Assembly (NCBI RefSeq): GCF_947500255.1
Contig: NZ_CANMRL010000001.1
Span: 868,001-932,000, forward strand
Source: an uncultured Psychroserpens sp.
GTDB lineage: Bacteria > Bacteroidota > Bacteroidia > Flavobacteriales > Flavobacteriaceae
DNA: 64,000 bases
Direction: 5' to 3'
Program-made: the position numbers and the translations under genes
The notes under the pieces: generated by a model
Seen by the model: the letters and a program-made list of their open reading frames with translations, nothing else
Databases searched by the model: none
Told to the model about the DNA's origin: nothing
Shown: positions 28,106-35,917 of the stretch, in pieces
How positions within the stretch are numbered: the stretch's first letter is position 1
How the letters are laid out: each line of letters opens with the position of its first letter

Positions 28106-28158
28106 GATTCAAAAATGATACTATTGCACTTGAAGTGTTGGTATTATGACCCGAGAAC

Positions 28159-29184
28159 TTATTCTTTAGGCATAGTACCAGAACCTACAGTTGCATCTTT
28201 AAACCAAACTTCGGCATAACTTCCGTTAGCATATTGTTTTGCTATGTCACCTCCATAAACCTTGGATTTAGTAGATTTTGCATTAGCTTGATTATAAGCG
28301 CCTTGTTTAAAATAGTTTAGTTCACCAGCATATGCTATTTCTCTTTCAACGCCTCCTCCTTTTTCTCTATTTGCATATACTTTTAATACTTGTTCAGGAA
28401 TATCTGCTTTTGTTGCAAATTCTGATTTTATTAAACTCTTTGTAAATTTTACTGTTTCATGGTTTTTACTAGTAAAAGTGAGGTACATAACACCTTGGTA
28501 TACATTAACTTCGTAACTAAATTCTTCACCTAGCTCAATACCATTTTCTGGCTCTTTTGGGTAATCTGTAGGGTTAGAACCGACTATTGAAAAATCATAA
28601 CCCCAAACTGCTGTTGAAAAATCAAATCTTCCAATATTGTCTCCTTTTGTGTTGATTTCATAATTCCAAAACACAGAACCTTTTGCGTGACCAGGAAATT
28701 TTTTATAATAGATTTTAAGCGGTTCATTTTCATGACCTTCATCACTATGAATTTGTCCAATAACTACAGAATAAGAAGAAGATGCAGTCGCATCTCCAGT
28801 TGTTGAGACATGCATTACTTTTAGCGTTCCTGTTAATTTACCTCCTTCTTCAGGAATCCAATGCTTTTTTTCTCCTAATTCTGTTCTGGTATTGCTTGAC
28901 GTTCTTGAAGTGACTCCAGAATTAGGTGTTTTATAAACTACCCAATCTATACCCTCTTCACTTTCTACATAAAAAAAGTCATCCTTTTGAAACTTAACTA
29001 AACTGTCAGATCGTGTCCCATCACCTAAAAGAATCTTCCATTTATCCATAAAAGGAATAACATCGCTTGGATATTTTTTAACAGCTTCTGATTCATTTAC
29101 AATCTCTGAAACGGCTTCTTTAGAATTCTTTTTACAAGAAAGAATTACTAAAAATGCAACTATTACAATTAATGCTTTTTTCAT
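28159..29184 (-). CDS. PL7 alginate lyase, lipoprotein (copy B of a paralogous pair)
   Basis: 341 aa, lipobox VILSC. Motifs NTRTELGEK, VVIGQIHS and YFKQGAYNQ carry the PL7 catalytic Arg, Gln/His and Tyr. Highly similar in order and sequence to the protein at 23818-24906, so the pair arose by duplication within the operon with two genes in between. Lies 23 bp after the PL6 gene. Confidence 0.92.
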   Translation of the reverse strand: MKKALIVIVAFLVILSCKKNSKEAVSEIVNESEAVKKYPSDVIPFMDKWKILLGDGTRSDSLVKFQKDDFFYVESEEGIDWVVYKTPNSGVTSRTSSNTRTELGEKKHWIPEEGGKLTGTLKVMHVSTTGDATASSSYSVVIGQIHSDEGHENEPLKIYYKKFPGHAKGSVFWNYEINTKGDNIGRFDFSTAVWGYDFSIVGSNPTDYPKEPENGIELGEEFSYEVNVYQGVMYLTFTSKNHETVKFTKSLIKSEFATKADIPEQVLKVYANREKGGGVEREIAYAGELNYFKQGAYNQANAKSTKSKVYGGDIAKQYANGSYAEVWFKDATVGSGTMPKE

Positions 29185-29207
29185 ATTGCTGATTCATTTT
29201 TATTAGA

Positions 29208-31532
29208 TTAATACATCAACTTCATTTTTAAGTTTTCCTCTGTTTTTATTTGTCCAGAATTATCTAAAGTGTTTTCTGATTCTACATTATTTTTTGCTCC
29301 CCATAAGATTGAAACAAACTGCACTGGATTATTTTTAAATGTGTTTTTAGTAATATTTACATTTATAATTCCTCTGTGATTTAAGAGCATTTTGTTTTTC
29401 TCGTTTTTACCACAGTTTGTAAATGTGCTGTTGGTTACTAGAAGGTTTCCTCCTATTGTAGACTCATCATAACCTCCTCTGTAATAATCAATAACATTTG
29501 CTTTTACATTATTGAAATCGCAGTTACTTATCGTTAAGTATTCTGTATTATAATCGCCTTTATCGTTCGTTTCTTCAGACAATTCAATGCCATTTTCACA
29601 GTCAGAAATTAATGTCTCTTTAAAAGTAATTCGTTCTGCAAATGATTCCTTATAGGCTTTTAGCACATAACCAAAATTGCTTATTTCAGAATTAGAAACT
29701 GTCAACCCAAAATGGTTAGACATGTTTTCTTTGAGACTTGCAAAGGCATAATTTGAATTATTTCCTTTTAAGTTTAAATTAGATATTGTTAGTTTTCCGT
29801 AAGATTGCAAAGAGAATAAAGGTGTATTAGATTCTCCTGAATATACAAGTTGTGCTTTTTCATTTCCTTGAGATTGGATAAAAAGCGTTTTGTTAATTGT
29901 TAGAGATTTATCCACATTATAAACACCTTGAGCCAATGCAATTATATCTCCATTATTTGCTTCGTTTATTTTAGCTTCTAACTCATTTATATTAGTAACC
30001 TTATATGTTACGGGTTCTTTAACTTCTACTTCATTGGAAAACCATGTTGTCCCATATTTAGATTTATCTAAAATATTTGGATTAGAAACATCTTTACCTA
30101 TTACTGCACCGACACTCTTACTGTCTTTTCTAGATACACCTAACAAATCGTTTTCAATAGTATTAAAATCAAACCCATTATAGGCTTCAAAATCTGTAGG
30201 AATTCCTACGGGAATATAAATATTATCTGATAATTTTCGTAGCTCTAATGGTGCTTCAACGATACCTTTATTAAATCCGTTAAAGCCTATACCTTGATTA
30301 TTAATGATGTTGTTTTTAAACGTAACACCATCTGCTTTGTCATTTTCTACAACGATGCTTTCTAATCCTTTTTCGTTATATACTATATTATTAGCAACTG
30401 TTGTTCTTATGGCTCTTGCTGAGCGAATTTCAGATTTTGGCAATACATCTGCTTGAGCTAAATTTTGTCCTACACCAAACTGCCAAGGCGAGCTACAATT
30501 CACATAGGTATTATAAGCTACTACAACATCTGTGACTTGGTTGTAACGGTTTAAAGGTGATTTTGGAATACCATTCATAACCGCTAAAGGGCTTCTAAAA
30601 CTTTTCCCTTTAAGGCCATAAAAATAGTTGTTGACGACCCAATGCCCTGTATTTATTATTCTAATGCCTCCATAGTTTTCGTTCACTCCATCACCTATAA
30701 AATAATTACCATCTACAGTTACATAATTACCATGTCGTGTAACTAAAGAGCCTTCGCTTTTATAAAACACGTTGTTTTTAAATACGTTAAAATTTGTTTT
30801 ACTTGAAATGACTTCTACTTCTCCATTACACTCTTCAAACAAATTATTAGCGACCATTGTGTAACTTGGCGACATTGAGGTATAGCTGTCTCCTAATTGA
30901 ATGGTTTCACCACTTGGGCCACCTTTGACTGGTCTTGGTCCAAAATGATTATTAACGATTTGATGGTAATTGTTTATACTTTCTATTCCTGCAATACTAA
31001 CTCTTACCGTTGGTCCTCTGTTAGTTTTTCCTGCAATGTAACAATTACTTAATTCATTATGTCGTCCCCAAAACTGAACCCATAAATCGCTTTTATCGCG
31101 TTTGGGTTTATTAAAATCTTCAATTACACAATTGGTGACTTTGCAATTATTGGAAATTTCATCTGGCGCATCTTTATGTCCAATTTTGAAATCAATCACT
31201 GCATTAGAAGGAGAAAAGCCATTTTTAAAATGTAAGCCTTCTACTATTAAATATTCTCCTCCAAATTTTAAATAAGATTGTCCTTCAATACTAACTTTAC
31301 CAGCTGTTTCGGCTCTCAAGGTTATAGGATTATCTTTAGTGCCTTTGCCTCTAAACTTTATTTCTACATCGTTCCAAATCCCATTAGTCAAAATAATTTC
31401 ATCTCCAGCCTTACAATTCTCAATAGCGTTATTAAGTTCTTTAGCATTGGAAACTGAAATTGAACGGATATCAGACTTCTGCTCACAAGCAAAAATCACT
31501 AGAATAATACATAGAAGAAGACTCTTTTTCAT
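29208..31532 (-). CDS. two-domain PL6 alginate lyase, lipoprotein
   Basis: 774 aa, lipobox IFAC. N-terminal beta-helix (about 25-390) with SSKTNFN and GSLVTRHGN, the Lys/Arg catalytic region of PL6 (chondroitinase B-like fold). A second parallel beta-helix follows (about 505-765; NINELEAKINEANNGDIIAL). This two-helix layout matches the AlyGC-type PL6. First gene of the run PL6-PL7-GntK/Gnd-Nramp-PL7-SDR. No tandem operator precedes it, only a hairpin 34 bp upstream. Confidence 0.93.
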   Translation of the reverse strand: MKKSLLLCIILVIFACEQKSDIRSISVSNAKELNNAIENCKAGDEIILTNGIWNDVEIKFRGKGTKDNPITLRAETAGKVSIEGQSYLKFGGEYLIVEGLHFKNGFSPSNAVIDFKIGHKDAPDEISNNCKVTNCVIEDFNKPKRDKSDLWVQFWGRHNELSNCYIAGKTNRGPTVRVSIAGIESINNYHQIVNNHFGPRPVKGGPSGETIQLGDSYTSMSPSYTMVANNLFEECNGEVEVISSKTNFNVFKNNVFYKSEGSLVTRHGNYVTVDGNYFIGDGVNENYGGIRIINTGHWVVNNYFYGLKGKSFRSPLAVMNGIPKSPLNRYNQVTDVVVAYNTYVNCSSPWQFGVGQNLAQADVLPKSEIRSARAIRTTVANNIVYNEKGLESIVVENDKADGVTFKNNIINNQGIGFNGFNKGIVEAPLELRKLSDNIYIPVGIPTDFEAYNGFDFNTIENDLLGVSRKDSKSVGAVIGKDVSNPNILDKSKYGTTWFSNEVEVKEPVTYKVTNINELEAKINEANNGDIIALAQGVYNVDKSLTINKTLFIQSQGNEKAQLVYSGESNTPLFSLQSYGKLTISNLNLKGNNSNYAFASLKENMSNHFGLTVSNSEISNFGYVLKAYKESFAERITFKETLISDCENGIELSEETNDKGDYNTEYLTISNCDFNNVKANVIDYYRGGYDESTIGGNLLVTNSTFTNCGKNEKNKMLLNHRGIINVNITKNTFKNNPVQFVSILWGAKNNVESENTLDNSGQIKTEENLKMKLMY

Positions 31533-31565
31533 AAAAACTATTTTGTAAAAAATTATAAGATATAA

Positions 31566-31600
31566 AACAAAAAGCTTTTCGTAATAAAAAGCTTTTTGTT
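31566..31600 (-). terminator. hairpin between the T9SS protein and the PL6 gene
   Basis: Perfect 14-bp inverted repeat AACAAAAAGCTTTT (31566-31579) and AAAAGCTTTTTGTT (31587-31600), followed on the minus strand by a T-rich tail. It may end the 33664-31617 transcript fully or only partly, since no independent promoter for the PL6 gene is evident in the 34 bp left. Confidence 0.65.
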
Positions 31601-31616
31601 AGAGGCCAATTTAAAC

Positions 31617-32702
31617 TTACTCAATAATAAGTTTTTTTGTAATACTGTTTCCACTAGATTCAATCTTAACAAAATACAAACCCGAGTTAAAATCTGAAAC
31701 ATTAATACGATTATTAGTTAGCTCACTTTGAGCAAATACATTTTTACCTAATATGTCATACATAACAATTGAAGTTATTGCAACATTGTTCGTTTCAATA
31801 GTAATATAATCTTTTGCTGGATTAGGATATATTTTAAAATTTGATAAGGCAAACTCATCATTTGATAGTGTATTCTGACTTGGATTTGGACCTCCAATAT
31901 GATTTAATTCTGAACCTTCAAAACTTTCCGGATAAGCACGTAGTGCGCTACTACTAGAACTCATTACCCAAAAATCTCCAGCCATAGAAGGAGTAGCTGA
32001 AGAAGGCAAATCAGAACCAACCCAATCAGAAGTTAGTGCATCATTAGTTAATGCATCTCCTGTAGAATTACCTATTCTACCTGCATAATCGAACTGAGTA
32101 CCTGGAGTACTTATGATAGTAGCTCCAACAGGAGCAATTACTGTTGGTGTAGTTGCCTCATTATTCTCTAAAAATACAACTGTTGAATAAGCAACTGCTG
32201 TTGTTGTAGATTGACTATTATCTTTAAGAAGCGTAACGCTATCTAACACAGTCCATCCATCCCAAATTGAACCATCTGGCGTACCGTCTTCGTCAGGATC
32301 AATATCATTTCCAGTAGATGGCGGAGTGGCAGTTTGAATTAACATAATAGTATGCGATTGGCTTTCTACATCACCCGAAAACAAATCTAGTGCTACCGTT
32401 GCATCTGGATTTATATTATAAAAATTTCCTGTTTGTGCAGCCACAAAATAGCCATTTGTTCCAGTTGAAAAAGTACTTATATCTATAACTTCATCGACTC
32501 TTCCCTCATCACTATCTCCGTCACCTTCAATTGTAACAATGTACATGTTTGTAAGAGGAGTTGAAGCAGCACCTCTAATCTCTATAAAGTTATGTGGTGC
32601 ATCTGGAGTACCAGGTGGATCCAACATAACCTCGTTTAAATAAAATTGTGCACTTGCTAATTGACAGGTAAGTAAAAAAATAAAAAGTAATTTTGTTTTC
32701 AT
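31617..32702 (-). CDS. secreted T9SS protein with N-terminal LTD-like domain
   Basis: 361 aa. Signal peptide (LLTCQLASAQ). The start of the mature protein (FYLNEVMLDPPGTPDAPHNF, then IEIRG) resembles lamin-tail-domain (LTD) modules found on secreted bacterial proteins. The C-terminus (IYPNPAKDYITIETNN...) is a T9SS sorting domain. No catalytic motif was recognised. It lies 11 bp after a PL7 gene in the same operator-controlled transcript, so it may be a surface adhesin or alginate-binding partner; that role is inference. Confidence 0.7.
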   Translation of the reverse strand: MKTKLLFIFLLTCQLASAQFYLNEVMLDPPGTPDAPHNFIEIRGAASTPLTNMYIVTIEGDGDSDEGRVDEVIDISTFSTGTNGYFVAAQTGNFYNINPDATVALDLFSGDVESQSHTIMLIQTATPPSTGNDIDPDEDGTPDGSIWDGWTVLDSVTLLKDNSQSTTTAVAYSTVVFLENNEATTPTVIAPVGATIISTPGTQFDYAGRIGNSTGDALTNDALTSDWVGSDLPSSATPSMAGDFWVMSSSSSALRAYPESFEGSELNHIGGPNPSQNTLSNDEFALSNFKIYPNPAKDYITIETNNVAITSIVMYDILGKNVFAQSELTNNRINVSDFNSGLYFVKIESSGNSITKKLIIE

Positions 32703-32713
32703 AATTAATATTT

Positions 32714-33664
32714 TTAATGAGTAATACTCAAATTGTAATATTTCACATAGGAGAAAGCATTTTCATCTGTTGATGTTAGATAATTGCCTGCTTTAAAATA
32801 ATTCTCATATGGCCATTTATCAAGGCTTATATCTTGATAAACATAAGGGGTTTCATTATTAAGTTGTATTTCTATTCTTGCATCTGTGGCAGAAATTCTA
32901 AAATCAAAAGCATCAAAACCAACATATCCTAAGTTTACCTTAATATCATACCATGTATTATTAGATGTTTCAAGCAAATCATCACCATCTGTATCCTCAT
33001 CAATAAGTGATTTTTTGTGAGACCAGACATAACCATCTTTCCAATAGATTTTAATTAATGGTGGACCGTTATTAGATGAAAAACCATGGATATCCATATC
33101 TTCTTCTGAAATAATCCCATGAATTTGCATGACGATAACCTTATGATAATCATCACTAGATTGGTTGTTTTGAGAGACCTCAGAAACTTTAAGTCGTCCA
33201 ATCATTTCTCCTCCTTCAAGTAATGTCCAATTTTCACGTGCATTATCTGGGTTTATAAGTTCTCTTAATTCTGTTCTGGAATATGAACTATTGGTAGTAG
33301 ATACATCTGGATAGGTATAAAAAACAAGAGACGAATCAATGGTATCATCATACATAAATGGTTGAACCGGCTCTAGCGTTTGATATCCAAAATTCATTAA
33401 TTCATCAGGTTGATACTCGTCTGGACTTCCGTTATTATTTGCATCAATAGGTAGTGTGACTTTCCAATTAGAAAAATCGATATCTGCATAAACAGGTGTT
33501 TCCTCTTGCTCTTCTTCTTCCTCCTCCTCTTCTTCATTTTCAACAACCTCATCTAAAACATCAACATCATTAGGTGTATCGTTTTCGCTTGAACACCCAA
33601 CTATGACTAAAAGGAAAAGAAAAAAGACTAATCTAGAGCTATCTGTTTTTATTGTTAATCTCAT
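32714..33664 (-). CDS. PL7 alginate lyase with poly-glutamate linker, lipoprotein
   Basis: 316 aa, lipobox VGCSSEN. Residues ~40-55 are almost pure glutamate (EEEEEEEEQEE), then the PL7 domain: SRTELREL, VMQIHGI and YFKAGNYLT. Paralogue of 9729-10658, in which the same linker position is poly-lysine. First gene after a promoter with a tandem GntR-type operator 24-46 bp upstream. Confidence 0.93.
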   Translation of the reverse strand: MRLTIKTDSSRLVFFLFLLVIVGCSSENDTPNDVDVLDEVVENEEEEEEEEEQEETPVYADIDFSNWKVTLPIDANNNGSPDEYQPDELMNFGYQTLEPVQPFMYDDTIDSSLVFYTYPDVSTTNSSYSRTELRELINPDNARENWTLLEGGEMIGRLKVSEVSQNNQSSDDYHKVIVMQIHGIISEEDMDIHGFSSNNGPPLIKIYWKDGYVWSHKKSLIDEDTDGDDLLETSNNTWYDIKVNLGYVGFDAFDFRISATDARIEIQLNNETPYVYQDISLDKWPYENYFKAGNYLTSTDENAFSYVKYYNLSITH

Positions 33665-33687
33665 GAGTCATTCGTGAATTATAAAAT

Positions 33688-33710
33688 TGGTTTACCAGAT
33701 TGGTTTACCA
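33688..33710. promoter_or_regulatory. tandem GntR-type operator of the PL7/T9SS operon
   Basis: TGGTTTACCA at 33688-33697 and 33701-33710 (13-bp period). Together with its AT flanks it is nearly identical to the susC operator block at 17531-17560, showing shared control. Confidence 0.82.
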
Positions 33711-33739
33711 AATATAAATATATTTTTGAATTGAACAAA
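33709..33739 (-). promoter_or_regulatory. promoter of the PL7/T9SS operon
   Basis: Minus strand: TTTG (33736-33739), 19 bp, TATATTTG (33709-33716). This is a textbook Bacteroidota promoter; the operator starts inside its -7 box. Confidence 0.82.
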
Positions 33740-33905
33740 CTTTGCTCCCATAATTAACAGGTCTTGTCTTACGAATACGTTGATGCTTGATCTTATTCGC
33801 TACAGACACTAATGTTACAAATTCTGTCTACCATCAAAACTTCCTGTTTTTGGGAACATAGACCCCAAAAACGTGTATATTTATCTCCATATAACCAGTT
33901 ATATG
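33740..33905 (+). other. left boundary of the cassette array (site 0, attI- or attC-like)
   Basis: Gene-free stretch. At its right end is a perfect palindrome CATATAAC-CA-GTTATATG (33888-33905), whose right arm is the R'-like end (GTTATAT, 33898-33904) of the first cassette. A 9-bp hairpin GTTTTTGGG (33846-33854) with CCCAAAAAC (33864-33872) lies just upstream, and ACGAATACGTTGATG near 33771-33785 resembles the 3' end of the other attC-like sites. Could be a degenerate attC or an insertion site. Confidence 0.45.
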
Positions 33906-33921
33906 TCATTACTAAAAAAAA

Positions 33922-34860
33922 ATGTCTAGAAGAAAAATATATATTCCAGAGCAAGTAAAAGAAGATATTCGTAACCATCTAAATATCAAATATAAAGTTG
34001 CCCTTGACGGATATTTTTCAGCAAACGAAGATGAAGACACATTAACTGGTGACTTCGGAGGAACTCTACGAGCTCGTAACCGGAAAGTTGAAGTAACTCA
34101 GGACGAGATTAAAGGGGTTTGGTCTTGGTCTTTAAATTATACTAAATTCCGTGGAAGAGGAATCAATGCGACCGAGAATCGTGTTGGCGCAGATGGGATA
34201 ATTGAACTCGAATTAAATAGAGGTTATCGAGTTGAAAAAAAATCAATTCTATTTCAATCCAAACAAAACTGGGTTAGTGATAGCAAATTAATTGAACAAT
34301 GTGTTCTTTTATCAACTTGGAGAGAAGCGGCATTTGTATTAAATTTTGAACCAGACAAATATGAAGCTTTTGAACTAGATTTTATACTCAATAATAAAGG
34401 TAAAAAGCCAAATGAATATGAATCAAGATCTGTTGATGATTTTTTAGGCAATGAATTTTTAAATTGTGATATCGGTGACTCAGATTTACTTTACGATGCA
34501 AGAAGGCGATTACTAAAATGGCGAAGCCAAGAAGGTTTAGTTGTTGGTACAAAATTTTCAATTCCACAAAGATTAGCTTTGAAAATTAAAGCTCCTATTC
34601 CAGGAACAGAAACAAGTTATGATAAAGAAATTTCCAATAATGAAATACATAATCACCGAATGGATTCTAGAGTTGATGAAATATTATCATTACCAAAAAA
34701 TTACACAATGGATCAATTAAACAAATCTAGAAAAAAAATGGCTGCCCTCTATCATCCTGACAAATACAGTCATTTAAGTGATTTAGAACAGGCTATACTT
34801 AATAGACGTATGCAAGAAATTAACATGGCATTTGAAGAATTGAAAAACCGTAAATCGTAA
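33922..34860 (+). CDS. J-domain protein with uncharacterised N-terminal region (cassette 0)
   Basis: 312 aa. The C-terminal ~60 residues form a J domain (MDQLNKSRKKMAALYHPDKY) with the HPD triad at 278-280, which stimulates Hsp70/DnaK ATPase. Residues 1-245 match no family I recognise; they contain charged beta-like segments (GDFGGTLRARNRKVEV, WSWSLNYTKF). No signal peptide or membrane helix, so probably cytoplasmic. The stop codon lies inside the complementary end of the cassette. Likely recruits DnaK to an unknown client; a DNA- or phage-related role cannot be shown. Confidence 0.8.
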   Translation: MSRRKIYIPEQVKEDIRNHLNIKYKVALDGYFSANEDEDTLTGDFGGTLRARNRKVEVTQDEIKGVWSWSLNYTKFRGRGINATENRVGADGIIELELNRGYRVEKKSILFQSKQNWVSDSKLIEQCVLLSTWREAAFVLNFEPDKYEAFELDFILNNKGKKPNEYESRSVDDFLGNEFLNCDIGDSDLLYDARRRLLKWRSQEGLVVGTKFSIPQRLALKIKAPIPGTETSYDKEISNNEIHNHRMDSRVDEILSLPKNYTMDQLNKSRKKMAALYHPDKYSHLSDLEQAILNRRMQEINMAFEELKNRKS

Positions 34861-34864
34861 CGTC

Positions 34865-34997
34865 ATATAACAACGTGTATAGTTAATTACTCGTTCTGTG
34901 TGTACTCGGAAAATCCTATGGATCTCCCTAATGATTCGTTCCCTTTTACTATCTTAGATCTAACCAACATAACTAGCCATACACGAACACGTTGAGC
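34865..34997 (+). repeat. attC-like site A
   Basis: R'' end ATATAAC-AACG (34865-34875), R' end GTTGAGC (34991-34997, fits GTTRRRY). The terminal arms CAACGTG and CACGTTG are complementary. Internal GGAAAATCC (34908-34916) with a partly decayed partner GGATCTCC. 133 bp. Confidence 0.75.
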
Positions 34998-35018
34998 ATA
35001 ATATCCGAAATCACGAGA

Positions 35019-35753
35019 ATGAAGAAAATAACAATTATAATTTTGACTTTAATAAGTCTGACAAGTTTCGCTCAAAGCATTGAAACGATTACCGAAAAAA
35101 TATCGGACAAAATCTGTCAATGTATGAGTGACGAACTAAAAGAATACTCAGAAATAAAACCTGAATTCAATAGGTGCTATGACAAGGAATTTAATTTCAT
35201 ATTTAACATTGTTGACTCGACTGAACATAAAATATTAGTTCAAAAAGGAGCTTTAGAAAAAGTGAAAAATGGAATTATACCAAAGTTAAATGAAAAGTGC
35301 GAAAAAATCAGAAAGCTAATCAAAACTGACGTAGAAAATTCGGCTGAATCCACAACTAATAACCCTTGTCCAACAAATTTCGAGAGTAAAGACTTGAAAA
35401 AAATTAAAAAACGAAATGGGGAAATAGTTGCGCTTAATGGATTAGTTACAAAAGTTCAAAATGCTCATAATGACAAACTTTACTATCAAGTCAAATTGGA
35501 AGGCGGAAAAACCATTTGGATAGCTTCATTAGTAAAAAGTGGATATGAAAAAGAAGGGAAAATATTGAGGCTATTGGGATATGTTTCAGAAGTAGGAAAT
35601 GACGAAATAGCAAAAAAATATAATAATTCGGACTTTCACATACTTGCTTTTTGTGTTATTGAAATGGAAACCAAACAAATGGCAATGCTTCCAGGTTCAG
35701 AACTTCAAATTAAGGAATGGATGAATGGAAAAATTCCGAAGGCAGAAAAATAA
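35019..35753 (+). CDS. secreted protein with C-terminal OB-like domain (cassette 1)
   Basis: 244 aa. The ATG at 35019 is preferred over an in-frame TTG at 34992 because it begins a signal peptide (MKKITIIILTLISLTSFAQS) and the TTG lies in the recombination site. Residues ~20-105 are helical with two cysteines (KICQC...); residues ~125-215 look like a beta-barrel OB fold (IVALNGLVTKVQNAH, KILRLLGYVSEV). No family name can be given. Bounded by complementary ends at 34991 and 35769. Confidence 0.72.
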   Translation: MKKITIIILTLISLTSFAQSIETITEKISDKICQCMSDELKEYSEIKPEFNRCYDKEFNFIFNIVDSTEHKILVQKGALEKVKNGIIPKLNEKCEKIRKLIKTDVENSAESTTNNPCPTNFESKDLKKIKKRNGEIVALNGLVTKVQNAHNDKLYYQVKLEGGKTIWIASLVKSGYEKEGKILRLLGYVSEVGNDEIAKKYNNSDFHILAFCVIEMETKQMAMLPGSELQIKEWMNGKIPKAEK

Positions 35754-35762
35754 AAATACTAT

Positions 35763-35893
35763 GCACAACAATAGCTATAAGTAATTGTTTGTTCTCGCTT
35801 ACTTCTGAAAATCCTAGCGGATTTTCAGCTCGGTGTGAACTTGCAAAGTTAAGTGCTAACCCACGCAACTACTCATGCACAAACACGTTAGCT
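35763..35893 (+). repeat. attC-like site B
   Basis: R'' end GCACAAC (35763-35769), R' end GTTAGCT (35887-35893). Best-preserved central hairpin: CTGAAAATCC (35805-35814), loop TAGC, GGATTTTCAG (35819-35828), 10 perfect pairs. 131 bp. Confidence 0.75.
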
Positions 35894-35917
35894 TGCATTT
35901 AAAACCAACATCGAGAA

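Noticed and set aside
33793-33978. Minus-strand reading frame at the array boundary
   Set aside because: Overlaps the palindromic boundary site and the start of the J-domain gene; no coding character.
35717-35902. 61-residue reading frame across site B
   Set aside because: Overlaps the end of the cassette 1 gene and the repeat, no start signal; explained by the site.
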